Below, piece after piece: positions 1 through 12,320 of a stretch of DNA of 64,000 nt. Each line of letters starts with the position of its first letter. The stretch's first letter is position 1. The translations under genes were made by a program, and so were the position numbers. The notes below the pieces were generated by a model. The model ran no database searches. It was not told the origin of the DNA and saw only the letters and a list, made by a program, of their open reading frames with translations. This DNA comes from Dipteronia dyeriana. Lineage: Eukaryota; Streptophyta; Magnoliopsida; Sapindales; Sapindaceae. The stretch lies in assembly GCA_032871835.1 (NCBI GenBank), contig CM065300.1, positions 111,163,088 through 111,227,087 on the forward strand, written 5' to 3'.

Positions 1-500
1 ACACAATTCACACTAGAATGCAAACTACATAGAGATAGTTTCCAATCATGCATATTCCAAAACATGTTATTTCCAAACCAATGCTTGAGCATTCATCTTA
101 AAGTGTGTGAATGTGTTATACATGGTGCACAATGATGTAGGGACACATATGAATGAATTGTATATGTGTTCTTATAAAGGTGCACAACTATGTAGGCTCA
201 CAAATGTATGATATGTGTGTGTGTGCCTATAAAGGTGCACAACTATGCAGGGACACAAATGTATGATATATGTGTGTGTGCATATGCATTGTAAGAGAAA
301 GATAAGGTCTTAGTATACCTTTGTAGAACCAAATTGCATCCTTTCTCTTTGAAGACTTAGAACTTGCTTTGACTTGTTGTTTTTTCTTCCTTGAAGCTTG
401 AATCATCATGAACCTAAACAACTAAGTCGTTACAAGTAAACATCAGTTTGATATGGAATTCATGCCAACACAAACTAAAACCTAACACCTTTGAGTCCTT
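1..500. other. unassigned AT-rich sequence
   Basis: I see no credible coding region here. It holds a 55-bp tandem repeat, GT-rich stretches near 200-280, and short Lys/Ser-rich open frames that look fortuitous. It lies upstream of the gag remnant of copia element A1 and may be A1 leader or unrelated sequence; the 5' LTR of A1 is not in the window. Confidence 0.5.
124..288. repeat. 55-bp tandem repeat, 3 copies
   Basis: The motif GGTGCACAA starts at 124, 179 and 234, giving an exact 55-bp period. Each unit continues with ATGYAGG..CACAAATGTATG and a GT-rich tail. Copies 2 and 3 are closer to each other than to copy 1. The function is unknown. Confidence 0.8.
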
Positions 501-510
501 GACAAAGGAC

Positions 511-1000
511 TGCATGGGCAAGACTGATGAGGCAAATGTTGCTAAAGCATCTTCCTCCAATAATAAGAAGAGGAAGAAGTCTGCTAGAAAGGTGAAGGGT
601 AAGCCCAAACCCAAGAAAGCCTAGAGCAAAAAAAGTGGGCATCTCTACCGACCAGGGAAAGGGAAAATAGTTTCATTGATACAAGGTCGAGCACTGGAAG
701 AAGAACTGTCCTCAATATCTGGGAGAGATAGCCAATAAGAAGAAAAGAAAAAGTAAATATGATTTACTTGTTCTTTAGTCATGTTTAGTGGAAGATGATT
801 CTTCACCCTAGATAGTTGATTTAGGGGTCACTAACCATGTTTGTTCTTCTTTGCAGTGGACTAATTCTTGGACGCAGCCTGAGGATGGAGCCTTCTCCTT
901 GCATGTGAGGTTGGGGGATGTCGTGTTTGCATGAGCAGTGAGCGTAATTAGATTACGTTTTTGCAATAATTTTATATCGTTGGACAATGTATTTTACATT
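511..1000 (+). pseudogene. Copia A1 gag C-terminus and protease remnant
   Basis: A Lys/Ser-rich stretch (about 511-622) matches the basic tail of copia gag. It is followed by the second half of a CCHC zinc knuckle (EHWKKNC, about 688-710) in another frame, then KYDLLVL. Protease begins near 810 and reads IVDLGVTNHVCSSLQ, where active copia proteases have an Asp-Ser-Gly-Ala core; here it is Asp-Leu-Gly-Val, so the active site is altered. LDNVFYIPRFTENLFSV (about 980-1030) is the usual end of the protease region. At least two stops and two frameshifts separate the pieces. Confidence 0.8.
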
Positions 1001-1243
1001 CCTAGATTTACAGAAAATTTATTTTCCGTTTTTATGTTGTTATAACATTTATATTTTGTTTCTTTTGATATTAAATATGTTGTTATTATAAAGAATGGTC
1101 TGAATATAAGTTTAAGAACTAATGAAAACAATTTGTATGTATTAAGACCGTTAATACATACAACACTGCTAAACATCGAAATGTTTAAGGTTGAAAAACT
1201 AAAAACCAAAAACCAAACTACATAAGATTTCTCCATAAACGAA

Positions 1244-2260
1244 ATGTATCTCTGGCATCTAAGGCTTGATCATATTAACCTTGATTGGATTGACAAACTA
1301 GATAAAAGCAGACTTTTAAGTGAGTTAAAGGTTAACACCTTACCTGTTTGTGAATCTTGTTTGAAAGGTACGATGACTAAAAGACCATTTACTGGAAAAT
1401 GGCTTAGTGTTAAAGAACCGCTAGAGCTTATACGTGCAAACATCTACAGATCGATGAATGTTAAAGTTAGGGGGTGGTTATGAGTATTATGTCACATTTA
1501 TAGATGACTACTCAAGATACATATACGTCTTCCTAATGCAACGAAAGCAAAAAAGATATGAAAAGTTCATAGAATTTCGGGCTAAAGTTAAAAATTAGTT
1601 AGGAAAGACTATCAAGTCTCTACAATCAGATCATGAAGGTGAGTACCTTGACCTAGAGTTTGAAGATTTCATGGTCAAGTATGGGGTAGTTTCCCAACTC
1701 ACAGCTTCTGGTACACCTCAGCAGAATGGTGTCGTGGAAAGCAGAAATAGAAGCCTAATGGAAATGGTGAGATCTATGATTAGTTTCTCATCTTTACCAA
1801 ATTCATTTAAGGGATATGGGTTACAAACATCGGTATACATTTTAAATGTAGTGTCATCCAAATCTGTTCCTAAGACTCCTCTAGAGCTGTGGAAAGGTCG
1901 TAAAGTTAGTTCGTGACATTTTCGGGTATTGGGGTGTCTAACACATGTGGTAAAAAATAGTATTAGAAAGCTAGACCCCAAGTTCATGGTCTGCTTGTTT
2001 ATAGGACACTCCAAGGAGAGCAGAGGTGGACATTTATATAGTCTTAAAGAAAACATAGTATTTGTATTGAGAAATGTAATGTTTCTTGAGAATAACTATA
2101 TTAGTGACCACAAACCTTGTTCTAAGATTGTATTAAATGAGTTGGAGCCTGTTACGACCAATGCTTACTCAGCAAGAGTTATTGATCCATTAACATATGA
2201 GAGTCAGATGATTCCTAGTCAGGATAAACTGCTACTTAGACGTAGTTAGAGGGTTGTGAG
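1244..2260 (+). pseudogene. Copia A1 GAG-pre-integrase and integrase remnant
   Basis: Integrase inserts the cDNA into chromosomes. LWHLRLDHINLDWIDKL (from 1250) is the GAG-pre-integrase domain, followed by a CESC-type zinc-binding segment near 1350. The core has FIDDYSRY, then [10 protein letters not shown] with the second catalytic Asp, then [12 protein letters not shown] with the catalytic Glu. At the first catalytic Asp, where relatives have HTD, this copy reads RAN, so the DDE triad is broken. Stops occur near 1481, 1597 and 1914. The C-terminal part (1929-2249) has the usual IGHSKESRGGHLYSL and FLENN motifs. Confidence 0.85.
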
Positions 2261-2339
2261 ATAACTTGAATGTTATTTGGGTGTGATTGAGAAACAAGGT
2301 GTTATTTCTACTAATAGTGTGGATGGTCCATATACATTT

Positions 2340-3200
2340 TAAAATGCAATGGAAGATTCTAACAAAGAGGAATTGCTTAAGGCCATGAATCTCTAGATAG
2401 AGTCCATGTACTCTAACTCAGTCTAGGATCTAGTAGACTTACCGGATGGGGTAAAACACATAGGGTATAAGTGGATCTACTAGAGAAAGACAGGAGTATA
2501 CTGGAAGGTAGAGACCTTCAAGGCAAGGCTATTGACCAAAGGTTATACCTAGAAAGAAGGGTCGATTATAAAGAGACCTTCTCGCTAGTAGCCATGTTTA
2601 AGTCTATTAAGATTCTCTTATCCATTGCTACCTATTTTGATTATAAAATTTGGAAGATGGAAGTCAAAACTATATTCATGAATGGCAATCTTGATAAGAG
2701 CATCTATATGATACAACCAGAGGGATTCATGTCTCTAGATCATTGGAAAAAGGTTTACAAGCTATAAAAGTCCATCTATGGACTGAAGCAAGCATCTAGA
2801 TTTTGAAACAGTAGGTTTGATGATGTGATCAAAACCTATGGCTTCAAGAAGATTATCGATGAGCCTTGTGTCTATTAGTGCATCATTGATAAGAAAGTAG
2901 TTTACTTGGTCCCTTACGTAAATGGCATCCTACTCATTAGGAATAATGTTGCTGTATTGTCTGATGTTAAGGGCTGGCAGGCTAGCCTATTCCAAATGAA
3001 AGATTTGGGAGAGGCGAGTTATATTCTTGGGATCCAACTTATAATGGATCATAATAACAAACTCATAGTACTATCTTAGACATCATGTATTGATAGGATT
3101 CTTGTGCGATTTTTGATGCAAAACTCCAAGAAATGGTAATTTACCTTCCAAGCATAGAGTTCACTTATCTAAGGAACAGTGTCCTAAGATACCTCAAGAA
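2340..3200 (+). pseudogene. Copia A1 reverse transcriptase remnant
   Basis: Reverse transcriptase makes cDNA from element RNA. Recognisable copia RT blocks in order are: the entry block ending DLVDLPDGVKHIGYKWIY (about 2425-2480), KEGVDYKETFS-like sequence near 2560, WKMEVKTIFMNGNLDKSIYM (about 2650-2710), and SIYGLKQASR (about 2770-2800). The catalytic YVDD box reads YVNG near 2917 (PYVNGILLI), so both active-site Asp are lost. KDLGEASYILGIQL follows near 3000. Several in-frame stops are present. Confidence 0.85.
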
Positions 3201-3204
3201 GTTG

Positions 3205-3850
3205 AGGATATGAGATGTGTACCCTTTACATCGGCAGTAAGTAGTCTCATGTATACAATGTTTTGCACGAGACTAAGCATTGCAGCAGTGGAAGTAGTCA
3301 ACAGTTACCAGTAGGATTGTATTATCGGGTTGTTGTCAAGACTATGCTTAAGTACCTTCGGATAATAAGAAACTATATGCTAGTGTATTTTGGATAGGAT
3401 TTGATCCCGTTAGGATACATGGATTCTAATTTTTGGTCCGATATGGATTCTAGGAAATCCACATCTGGATCAGTATTTATCCCAAGTGGTGGAGCTATTG
3501 TGTGGAGAAGTATTAAGCAATCTTGCATTACTGACTCTACCATGGAAGCCGAATTTGTAGCCGCTTGTGAAGCTACTAAAGAGGATGTTTGCCTCCACAA
3601 GTTCTTGAATGATCTAGAAGTTGTTCTAGATCTGGATAAGCCCATCACACATTATTGTGATAACAGTGGTGTTGTGGCTAATTCCAAATAACTAAGAAGC
3701 CATAAGAGAGGGAAGCATATAGAGAGAAAGTATCATGTCATCAGAGAGATAGTGCAGAGAGGAGATGTGATCGTCAATAAGATAGCCTAATAGGATATTA
3801 ATGCTGATCCATATACAAAGATCTTACCGGCTAAAGTGTTTATAGGTCAG
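3205..3850 (+). pseudogene. Copia A1 RNase H remnant
   Basis: RNase H removes the RNA strand during cDNA synthesis. The open part (3401-3691) has DSRKSTSGSVF, DSTMEAEFVAACEA (the usual motif has Glu-Tyr in place of Glu-Phe) and HYCDNSGVVANSK. After a stop at 3689 the frame continues as HKRGKHIERKYHVIREIV and ends near LPAKVF before the polypurine tract. Domain order and spacing match the end of copia pol. Confidence 0.85.
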
Positions 3851-3891
3851 CAAGAGGGTCTAGGGTTACGAGATATATCTCTCTTACTCTA

Positions 3892-3906
3892 GTGCAAGTA
3901 GGAGAT
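3892..3906 (+). other. polypurine tract of A1
   Basis: GTGCAAGTAGGAGAT lies directly before the LTR start TGTTTAGG. The equivalent in A2 is GTGCAAGTGGGAGAT. This is the plus-strand primer site of the element. Confidence 0.8.
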
Positions 3907-5736
3907 TGTTTAGGTTTATACCCTAAAGCTTGTAATTTGCAAATGGAATGTTAACATAAATAAAATATTAGTTTAATTCACTCTTCTTATGTCGTATATT
4001 GCTTATAATTTGTGCATTTATTATCTAAGATTGCCGGATGTAATCTCGAACTATGTATGTGAATGCCATATACAGATGGATACAGTAAGAGATTTGCAAT
4101 CTAAAGTGTCCATAGATAGCAAATAAACCTGGATATTTTATTTGTGGTTAATCTACAACTGCAGTCCATTTCGTAGTCTACAGTGATCCTATCATGGATA
4201 ATTCATATGGAGATATGAGAATGGAGTCACCTTGTATGATGTGATCATATAAGATTGGGCCATGATCTATTTGAATCTCTCACTAAGATCGTTTAACGAT
4301 GAGATTCATATATATCAACTTATGATGCTATTTATGGGTGATCTTAATCTTGAGTGTCTTATCGACTCCATCAGGTTAGATTGTAATCTTTGATGTACCA
4401 TGTGAGAGGTCAGAGTTGTATTCCCGATCAACATGCTCTGTGTATTGGGATTGCAGATTGACTTGTGGCTGGGAAGGCTTGTACACAATAGGGAATCCAC
4501 TTATTCTTATGAGACGTAGATGGTAGTTCCCTTAGGCATTGATTCAGGGCTTGAACAATATGAGCACTCTCCTAATTTCGTGAGGAATGTATGATTTATT
4601 GTTCTTTAGAGAATCAGTGGTACTTAATGGAAAGATATAATTAGAGGGGTAAACGGACATTATGACCCAACTCTAATTATGAACTTCTTGTGGATGATCA
4701 TACAATATGTAATAGCTATATCGTTAGACACCGAGTACTATTGGTTTGTGTAAATACGTCAACAATTGAGAAAGTCCAGCTTCGGGGTCTTAGTGGAATA
4801 AAACCGAAGTTAATAATCATGAAATATTAATTTGAGAGTTTAATTAATTATTTCTAAGGATTATTTTAGCTGAAAATACTGCGGGTCCATTAGGGCTTTT
4901 TACTAGCCGATTGATTTATGTAACAAGTGACACCGTTAATTAATTGAATTGTCCAATTAATTGTTTTATGAAAATGACACATATTTATTCAGAAATCAAT
5001 TGAATAATGAGATAATTTAATTAATGAATAATTGTGATTAAACAAATTAAATAATAAGATTATTTAATTATGTTATTAATCACTAAATAAGGGGTGTTTA
5101 TTTATATTTGATTTTGAATAAAATAGGATAATGTAATTATTTTATTTTATTAAATTGAATATTTAAATTTGAATTTAAAGTGTCTAAATTAAAATAAAAA
5201 ATGTAATTAATATCTTTAAAGATATAAGGTATCTTAAAAGATTTAATCAATTAGTTTTATTAAAAATATTTATATGATATATTTTTTTAGAAACTAATAC
5301 ACAACACTAAAAACATACGATCAAAATAGTTTTGAACATTTAGAGAAAAGAAAGAAAAAAAGGGTTTAACCTAGAAGGGCTCTTTTAATTCGGCCAAGGA
5401 AGAAAAAAAAATAAAAGGACAATTTCTTCTTCTTCTCTCTTTAGACTCATGTTGTTCCTGAGTACCGTGACGCACCCACACGCTGTTACCAATTATCGAA
5501 GATTGTCAGGAAGATTAGGTGGTTCAAAGTAGGAGCAGATCGTAAAGAGAATGAGCCACCAACAAAGGTATGAATAAATTGTTTCTTCTCTTCTCTTCTC
5601 TTTTATATTTCGATTTCGATTTCTTGTTTTTACGATTCTAAAAAATTGATCTTAGGGTTTATTGGTCGCAATATTTGTTTGAAATATTTTTTTAATGTTC
5701 CTTCCACTTCGCGGACGGTAAATCGGGGACCAAACA
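3907..5736 (+). repeat. 3' LTR of copia A1 (about 1.83 kb)
   Basis: It begins TGTTTAGGTTTATACCCTAAA, matching the start of solo LTR A3 (TGTTGGCGTTTATGCCCTAAA), and can be followed block by block: GATTGCCGGATGTAATCTCG, the Q-rich middle, and AATTAATTG repeats. The end near 5736 (ACCAAACA) corresponds to the TTCCAACA end of A3. The right end is less well conserved, so that boundary is good to about 10 bp. Confidence 0.8.
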
Positions 5737-7821
5737 CATTGATGATAGGTAGCTTCAAGGTCACTTTGCTCTTGGGTTTTGGTGCCAAAATACGCTTGAA
5801 AAAACAACTGGGAAGTCAGGTTGCCCTGAGATCGCTATGTTCTCGGGAAAAATATGATAACATAACAGCCCCAGAATCGAGTGGCCTAAAACATGATGAA
5901 ACGACATCGAAACCTTTCGAACAGTACACTGATGGAAAGGTATGGTTTAGTAATTTCTACTCCAATTTATAGATTCAAGTTTCAATGTATGTAGAAAGAG
6001 ATATGGTCATTAAAGTGACCGAAGGTAAGATTCAGATAACAGAAATGCAATGCATGATCATGAAAATGCAAATGCAATCATAGAATTGTAATAACAAAGA
6101 ACATACATGAAGTGTTTGATAAACACAAACACACATAATAAAATAAACATACATATAAGAGACACAAATGCATATGAAAGCGTGTGTGTGCAACTAAGTC
6201 TCTTCAAAGAGTTAAGCAAAGTGATATACATTTGAAATGCTCTTGAATTTGATGATGTTGTTGAAGCTTGATCACAAGCAATAAAGCCTTATCTACCCTT
6301 ACAAGATCATCCCCAATTGTGGTTTGTCAACGAAATAAGCCAATCAACAAATGAGGAACTTACAATCTCCCCCTTTGATGATTTCGTAACAAAACTACCA
6401 CTTACAAATCATCCTCACAAATTAAAAACAACGAGAGATCAATAAACACATATTCTACATTACAAAGAGATACCTAAAAGCTGGATCTTCAAATCTTCCA
6501 TCTCTTGTAGAATAATCATCCCTAAAAAGCAAGATAACTACACTTTACAAGACAAGTGTATGTGAGGTGATCAAGAGAATTTAAAATAAGAGCAATTTAT
6601 ATAGAATAAAACAAGCAACAAGCAACAAGCAACAACGATGCAAATGCAAGCAACAAGCAACAACGATGCAAATGCAAATCCCCCTAAATATGTTACTCCC
6701 CTTACACAAGTCAAACTCCCCTCATATTCAACTCTCTTAATATGCAACTCAAATCCCCCTAAATCCACACTACTCCCCCTTTTTATCATAAGATAGGCAA
6801 AAGAGTATTCCCCAAGCGGGTCACTTATCAAAGAGAGATATTCGCAAGATAAATGTATAATCATATACAACAACTTTATGCAATTTAATTAAGTGAGAGA
6901 GAAGACAAGGAAGTTTGATTTTAAGTGAAATGTGTGAGATTATTGCCTTGGATGAAAGACATGCAACATCAACTTTCAAAAGCATGGTATTTGGCAAGGC
7001 AAATATTAAAAGAGATTCTAAAAGAAGTAAAACCAATTTGCACCCTTTTGTCATTTAAAAACAAGATAAAGCTTTTAGAAACATTCAAAGCACACACAAG
7101 CAATTTTTTTTTAACTTTAATGGCAAATCAAGACATGGATATAAAATCCTTACTGGTTGGATGGATTTGAAATCCTTATTGGTTGTTACCTTGTTCAACA
7201 ATTAAGAAAAAAAAGAAGACTAAGTTTGAAGTAACATCCTTATTAATTGAATGGATACAAGGTCCTTATTGAGTTTTTCCTTGTCAATTGCTTCCCCACA
7301 TAATTTCACACACATAACTCATGCATAATATTCAAGCATGTCAAGATCTTGTTCACATGAACTTGGAGATAAATTATGGGTCTATCAGATGTAATTCTCG
7401 ATCAATTTTCCTAGTCCAAAAATGCACGTTTGAACAAAAATGAGTCATGGATTAAGAAAACGAAGATGCACACTTAGTAAATAAAAATTCATATAATCAT
7501 ATATGCAACCAAGATGACTCACTTTAGTGAGAAAATGAACTTAGGTTGTAAACTTTCATTCAACAGTGTATTTTATGGATCGAATGTGGATAGAAGGATA
7601 GCTCATGAGTTTTACCCAGTGGCGGCTTTCTCACGTAAATAATATCGTGTGTTTTTACTGTTTAATGCATAACAAAATTTAATTGAATGCTTGATAATAT
7701 GGGCAGATTTGTTAATATTGATTAATTCAAAAGGTTGGTAATCATTCGAATTAAAACCTTTTCACACCCCCTCTAGGTATATAGACATACACATTTTAGG
7801 GAATCTCAATTGGTATTAGAG
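5737..7821 (-). mobile_element. B' unit 1 (rearranged copia derivative)
   Basis: Read on the minus strand from the right, the unit contains a 3' internal tail (7535 down to 6365), a polypurine tract (RC of 6365-6378) and an LTR start TGTAAGTTCC at 6364, with U3 running down to 5737. U3 carries an internal deletion near 6040 and is cut by A1. To the right of the tail, 7536-7808 is the last part of U5 in the opposite (+) orientation, ending CTCA, followed by a copia primer site at 7810-7821. There is no gag or pol. Confidence 0.7.
7810..7821 (+). other. inverted copia primer-binding site, B' unit 1
   Basis: TTGGTATTAGAG follows the LTR end ...CTCA, as in TTGGTATCAGAG of B2. It is on the plus strand although the adjoining U3 and polypurine tract are on the minus strand. 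The same arrangement recurs at 28165 and 30551. Confidence 0.75.
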
Positions 7822-8970
7822 TTCTTGGTCGAAATGAGGAAGAAGATGATGTATTTATTGGGTCTAAATCAAACTACATCATTTAGGGAAAGAAAAAAAT
7901 CTTCATGGGCGTCAAAAGCGACCTTAGGGCGACTTGGATGATAGGTCACTTCAAGGTCGCCTTGCTATCTGGTTTGGGTACCAAAATACGCTTGAAAAAG
8001 CAACTTTCAAGTCCTATCGCTATGAGGTCGCTATGCTCTAGGGAAAATGCGACAGCACAACAGCTCGAAAATCGAGTTGCCCAAAACATGACCAAACGAC
8101 ATCAAAACATTTCGTATACTATATTGATGGATAGGTGTTGATGTGTAATTTCTACTCCAATTTATATATTCAGGGTCCATTGCATTTAGAATGAGATATG
8201 GTCATTTCTGTGAAGAAAGCTAAGATTCAGATAACAGCAGAGATGCTGTGTTTTAGTGGTCAATTTGAAGATCTCAAAACGAATACAATTGGTCATGAAA
8301 TATTATGAATAGTATACCGTCAGAATGGTATGTGTCTCTAGTTTTTTCAGAAACTTTCAAAATAATATTAGAACCATTATATAAAACAGTACAGTATTAA
8401 GACCATACAAAGGTCAGTTTTAAAAAACACTTAAATCATTGAAAACCATGCTTTCGAACCTAGACACATTATTCGACAAGTTATCATATGATAAAGAGCA
8501 ACGCATGATCATGAAAACACAAATGCAATCATAGAAATACAATAACAAAGAACATACATGAAGTGTGTGATCAACACAAATACACATGATCAAATAAGCA
8601 TAGATATAAGAGAAACATAAATGCATATGAAAGTGTGTGTATGCAAGTAAGTCTCTTCAACGAGTTAAGGAAAGTGATATACCTTTGAAGTACTCTTGAG
8701 TTTGATGATGTTGTTGAAGCTTGATCACGAACAACAAAGCCTAATCTACCATTACAAGATAATCCTCAATAGTGATTTGTAAAAGAAATAAGCCAATCAT
8801 CAAACGAAGAACTTACAATCTCCCCCTTTGGCTATTTCGTGACAAAACCACTACTCACAAATCATCTTCACAAAGTAAAAACAACAAGAGGTCAACAAAC
8901 ACATATTCTAGAATACAAATAGATACCTAAAACCTAGATCTTCAAATCTTCCAACTCTTGTAGAATAGCC
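7822..8970 (-). mobile_element. B' unit 2, left part
   Basis: The minus-strand LTR runs from its start (TGTAAGTTC, RC ending at 8817) down to the TATA-like site at 7851-7860 and a junction with the inverted primer site at 7821. This is the longest U3 copy in the left part of the array and includes a GACCATACAAAGGTCAG palindrome-like motif near 8400. A polypurine tract (RC of 8818-8832) and about 150 bp of internal tail follow, then copia A2 interrupts at 8971. The unit appears to resume at 27691. Confidence 0.7.
7851..7860 (-). promoter_or_regulatory. TATA-like box of B' LTR, unit 2
   Basis: The minus strand reads CAATAAATACATCATC. The equivalent in unit 3 is CTATAAATACATCATC (RC of 28201-28213) and in unit 4 CTATAAATACATCATT (RC of about 30588-30602). 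It lies about 30 nt from the point where U3/R joins the inverted primer site, so RNA would start almost at the junction. Confidence 0.5.
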
Positions 8971-11319
8971 TGTTGGAAGCCCGTTAACCGGTTACACATC
9001 GGAAGTAAGTTTTAAAATTTGTATTAACTGATAGTAAACGATCTGGAACCAGTGAACTTGGGATTGTAATTATTTTCAGAACTCATACATATCAATTATT
9101 ACAATAATAAATAAATATGTATACACGGAACTTGTAATCAATATAAACAGAAGAAGAAAATCTTACCTACGTTTGGAGGCTCTTTCATTTTACGATATGC
9201 TCCTTTCTAAACCAATCTTACCAACATTTGGAGACTCCGACACTTTACGATATGCTCCTGTCTAAACCACTCGACCTTCCTCGCTATCTCTCGGGATTTG
9301 TAACTACGTGTGGATGCGTTACGGTCTTAGGAACTTAAATGGAGGATGTAGAGAAAAGACTTGAAGAAACTCTTCCTTCTTGATCAATATGCAACACTTG
9401 CTTTGATTTTTTCGCAGGCACACATGCAGTTGCTATTTTCACTTGTTCAATCCAAAATAAAAAACAAATTTGCTTCACATGCTAAAAACTAATTTTGCAA
9501 TTATTAATGTGCGTTTTTAAACCAAGTTTCATGCACATGCTTTTTGTCTTATGCGGAAACTCTTATATTGATATCTTCTCTCTTTTTATATTTTAATTAG
9601 ATGTCTTTGTGGTTCACGCAAACACATACACTGATTCAAAATCAAATCTAGATGTGTGCATCAAGTAATTTGCATCGTATGCAAATTATTCTTTTGACTA
9701 TTGTTTCATGTGCACACACCAATTTGCATCTAATGCAATCTCTTGTGTTAGTAATTGATATATATCTTTTAATTATCCTTTTCAAATATGTCTAATATAT
9801 TTAAAGTGATAGTAAGTATTATAAATTTAAATTTAAATTCAAATACTTAGATAAATGATTTAGTAAAAATAAAATAATCCTATTAGTTTATCTTCACCTA
9901 AATCCAAATATCAACTAACACCTACCAATTAACAGTTAATTAATAATTCATAATTATCAATATAATTAAATAATCTTATTATTTAATTAATTTTAACTAT
10001 TAACATTCATTAATTAAATAATCTCATTATCCAATCAATTCCCGAATAAATATGTGTCACTTTCGTAACACAATTAATTGAACAATCCAATTAATTAATT
10101 GTTACCATAATCGATTGGGCTAGCAAGGTGACCTAGTGGACCCATAATATTTTGAGCTCCAATAATCATCGGAATCATTAATTAAACTCTTTAATTAATA
10201 TTCCTTGATTATTAACTCCGGTGTTATTCCAATAAAAACCCGAAACTGCATTCTCTCAACTACAGTCGCTTTTACACAGACCGATACAATTCGGTGTCCA
10301 TCGATATAACAATTACACATGGTGTGATCCTCCACAGTAGTTCATAATTAGAGATGGGTCATAATGTCTGTTATACCCCTATAATTACATATATCCTTTA
10401 AGTACTGTTGATTCTATAATGAACAACAAATCCTATTTCCTCACGGAACTAGAAGAGCGCTCCTATTGTCAAAGCCCCGAATCAACCCTTAAGGGAACTA
10501 CCATCTACTTCTAAAAAGAATGAGTGGATTCCACTATTGTGTACAAACCTTCCCAACCACAAGCCAAAGCGGAATCCTAACATACGGAGTATATTGATCA
10601 GGAAATGCATCCGACCTCACCCATGGTATATCAAAGGCCACGATCTAACCTGAAGGAGTCGATAAGACACTCAGGATTAAGATCACCCACATATAGCCAT
10701 CATTAGTTGATATATAGGATTCTCATCGGTAAATGGATCTTGGTTTGATATTTATATAGATCATGACACAGTCATATATGATCAAATCAAGCAAGTTGCC
10801 ACTATTCCGTTATCTCATATGAATGATTCAGGATAGACACCGTATGATACTCGCTTTTTGTGTCGTTACCAAATTGCGATTATCAAAAGAATATTTATAA
10901 AAAGTCCTACACAATGTGCTATAAAGTTTTGAAAACTAATAAAGCGGTAAGCGAGGGTATCGTCTATAGGGAGGTATCATCCGTCGACCATTTCAGGTTC
11001 TAGTGTTTACTGAAAGCATGTAAATAAGAATACGGATGTGGTGAGAATGGTGTGTGTGAGAAGTGTATGCATAACGCAGGTGTGTGCAAATGAAATGAAT
11101 CTAAAATGAATGCAAATAAAAAAAAATATGGAGGAGTGAGAATGGTGATTAAAGTGACAAATAATAAAAGGGTGAATAGGAGAGATGCATGAGAATGATC
11201 ACACAAGGTTCATAAAGCGCATCATACAAAAGTGCACAAATAGTGTTTGTTAAGCATTAAGGACATCCAATTCAAGATACAAGGATAGAATACAAAATAG
11301 ATAGAAAGGAGACCCCTCA

Positions 11320-11394
11320 TCCGTAACCGGGAATCAAACACCAGGTTTTCTCGGGTGTCAATCCGAGATGTCATTACCACTGGACGACTCAACG
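11320..11394 (-). pseudogene. tRNA-Glu-like sequence in LTR of E (copy 1)
   Basis: The minus strand resembles plant tRNA-Glu: GTCGTCCAGTGGTAATGACA matches the D-arm, CTCGG/CCGAG forms an anticodon stem, and GTGTTTGATTCCCGG matches the T-arm, followed by TTACGGA as the 3' acceptor strand. The anticodon loop is 8 nt (ATTGACAC) where Glu tRNAs have 7, and one base is inserted before the T-loop. It is therefore a tRNA-derived relic, not a working tRNA. Confidence 0.55.
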
Positions 11395-12310
11395 TTCTCC
11401 AATCTCATGAATGCACAACCCCCCTATATTAAGGACATTCAATTCAAGCTACGGGCTTGTCCTCTCAATTGAGAGATTTACAAACTCAAATCACACCCCA
11501 AGGTCTCGGTGAAGTAATTGTGTTTGTAATCTCAACAAAGGCATTCCAGACACGAATCACTCCCCAAGGTCTCGGTAAAGTAATTATGCCTTAAGTCCCT
11601 ACCATTAAGCATATGAACATAAACCAAAACCTATTCTAGCAAGGTCTTCCATAGAACAAGTTTCATTCATTTTTTAGAGCTAATTGGTTAAGATTATACC
11701 CGGATTGGTCCTCCTAGAAACAACCAAAAACCCACACACACTTAAACCCATCTATACAAGTTAATTTCGACCTTCCAAAGACATACACACACAAATGAGA
11801 TATTTGATTACAACTACTCCTACAATTAATTAATCTACTCCTAATCCCATCCATGAACACATATCAATTTCCAATCTCCATACACAAGCATATCAAGATA
11901 AGAGATTAATCAATAATAGCAAGAACAAATCAAAACCCAAATGAATATAAAATCAACCAACTTATATTGAGCACAAATTCGGTTTACAAATATTCCCAAG
12001 TGGGGATTACACGATCAAGAAAACATGAAGTACAAAGAGAATGAGTTTAAAGGAGACAACCCTTGAAGAATTCCCTCAAAGTGCTCCATGAATCCCTAGC
12101 TCGAAATTGGTCATAGACCACTCCTATCTCCTTGCAATCAACTCTCAAAAGTGGTGGAGGATGTGTAGAAATGGGTGGTGGTGAGGTTCCCATGGAGGAG
12201 GACCTCCATGGGAGCTTTGGAAGCTTCCCTCTCTCTTGATTTGTGAAGAAGATGAAGAAAATAATGGTCCTCTTTTCTTTGTTGTTGTCTAGAGAAGAGG
12301 AGAAAATGAT

Positions 12311-12320
12311 GTATTTATAG
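12311..12320 (-). promoter_or_regulatory. TATA box of E 3' LTR
   Basis: The minus strand reads CTATAAATACATCAT. It is conserved in the other LTR at 16149-16158. It places the transcript start near 12280, leaving about 1.4 kb of R/U5 including the tRNA-like relic. Confidence 0.6.

Larger units (their letters stand above)
501..5736 (+). mobile_element. Copia element A1, decayed, 5' end missing
   Basis: This is a Ty1/copia element read on the plus strand, in the order gag remnant, protease, integrase, reverse transcriptase, RNase H, polypurine tract, 3' LTR. Integrase before reverse transcriptase is diagnostic of copia. All domains carry stops and frameshifts, so the element is dead. The right end (5736) abuts the middle of a B' repeat unit, so A1 appears to have inserted into that array; its 5' LTR must lie left of the window or be lost. 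The same family recurs as A2, A3 and a fragment at 44013-45188. Confidence 0.9.

Noticed and set aside
227..421. Lys/Ser-rich minus-strand frame at the left edge
   Set aside because: It is short, of biased composition and partly within the 55-bp repeat; no family is recognised.
3373..3648. Antisense frame over A1 RNase H (and the similar one at 17296-17571)
   Set aside because: It is the shadow of the RNase H coding strand; its conservation follows from the real gene.
501..5736. Endogenous pararetrovirus (caulimovirid) origin
   Set aside because: Integrase, LTRs, polypurine tracts and copia domain order are present; there is no movement or coat protein.
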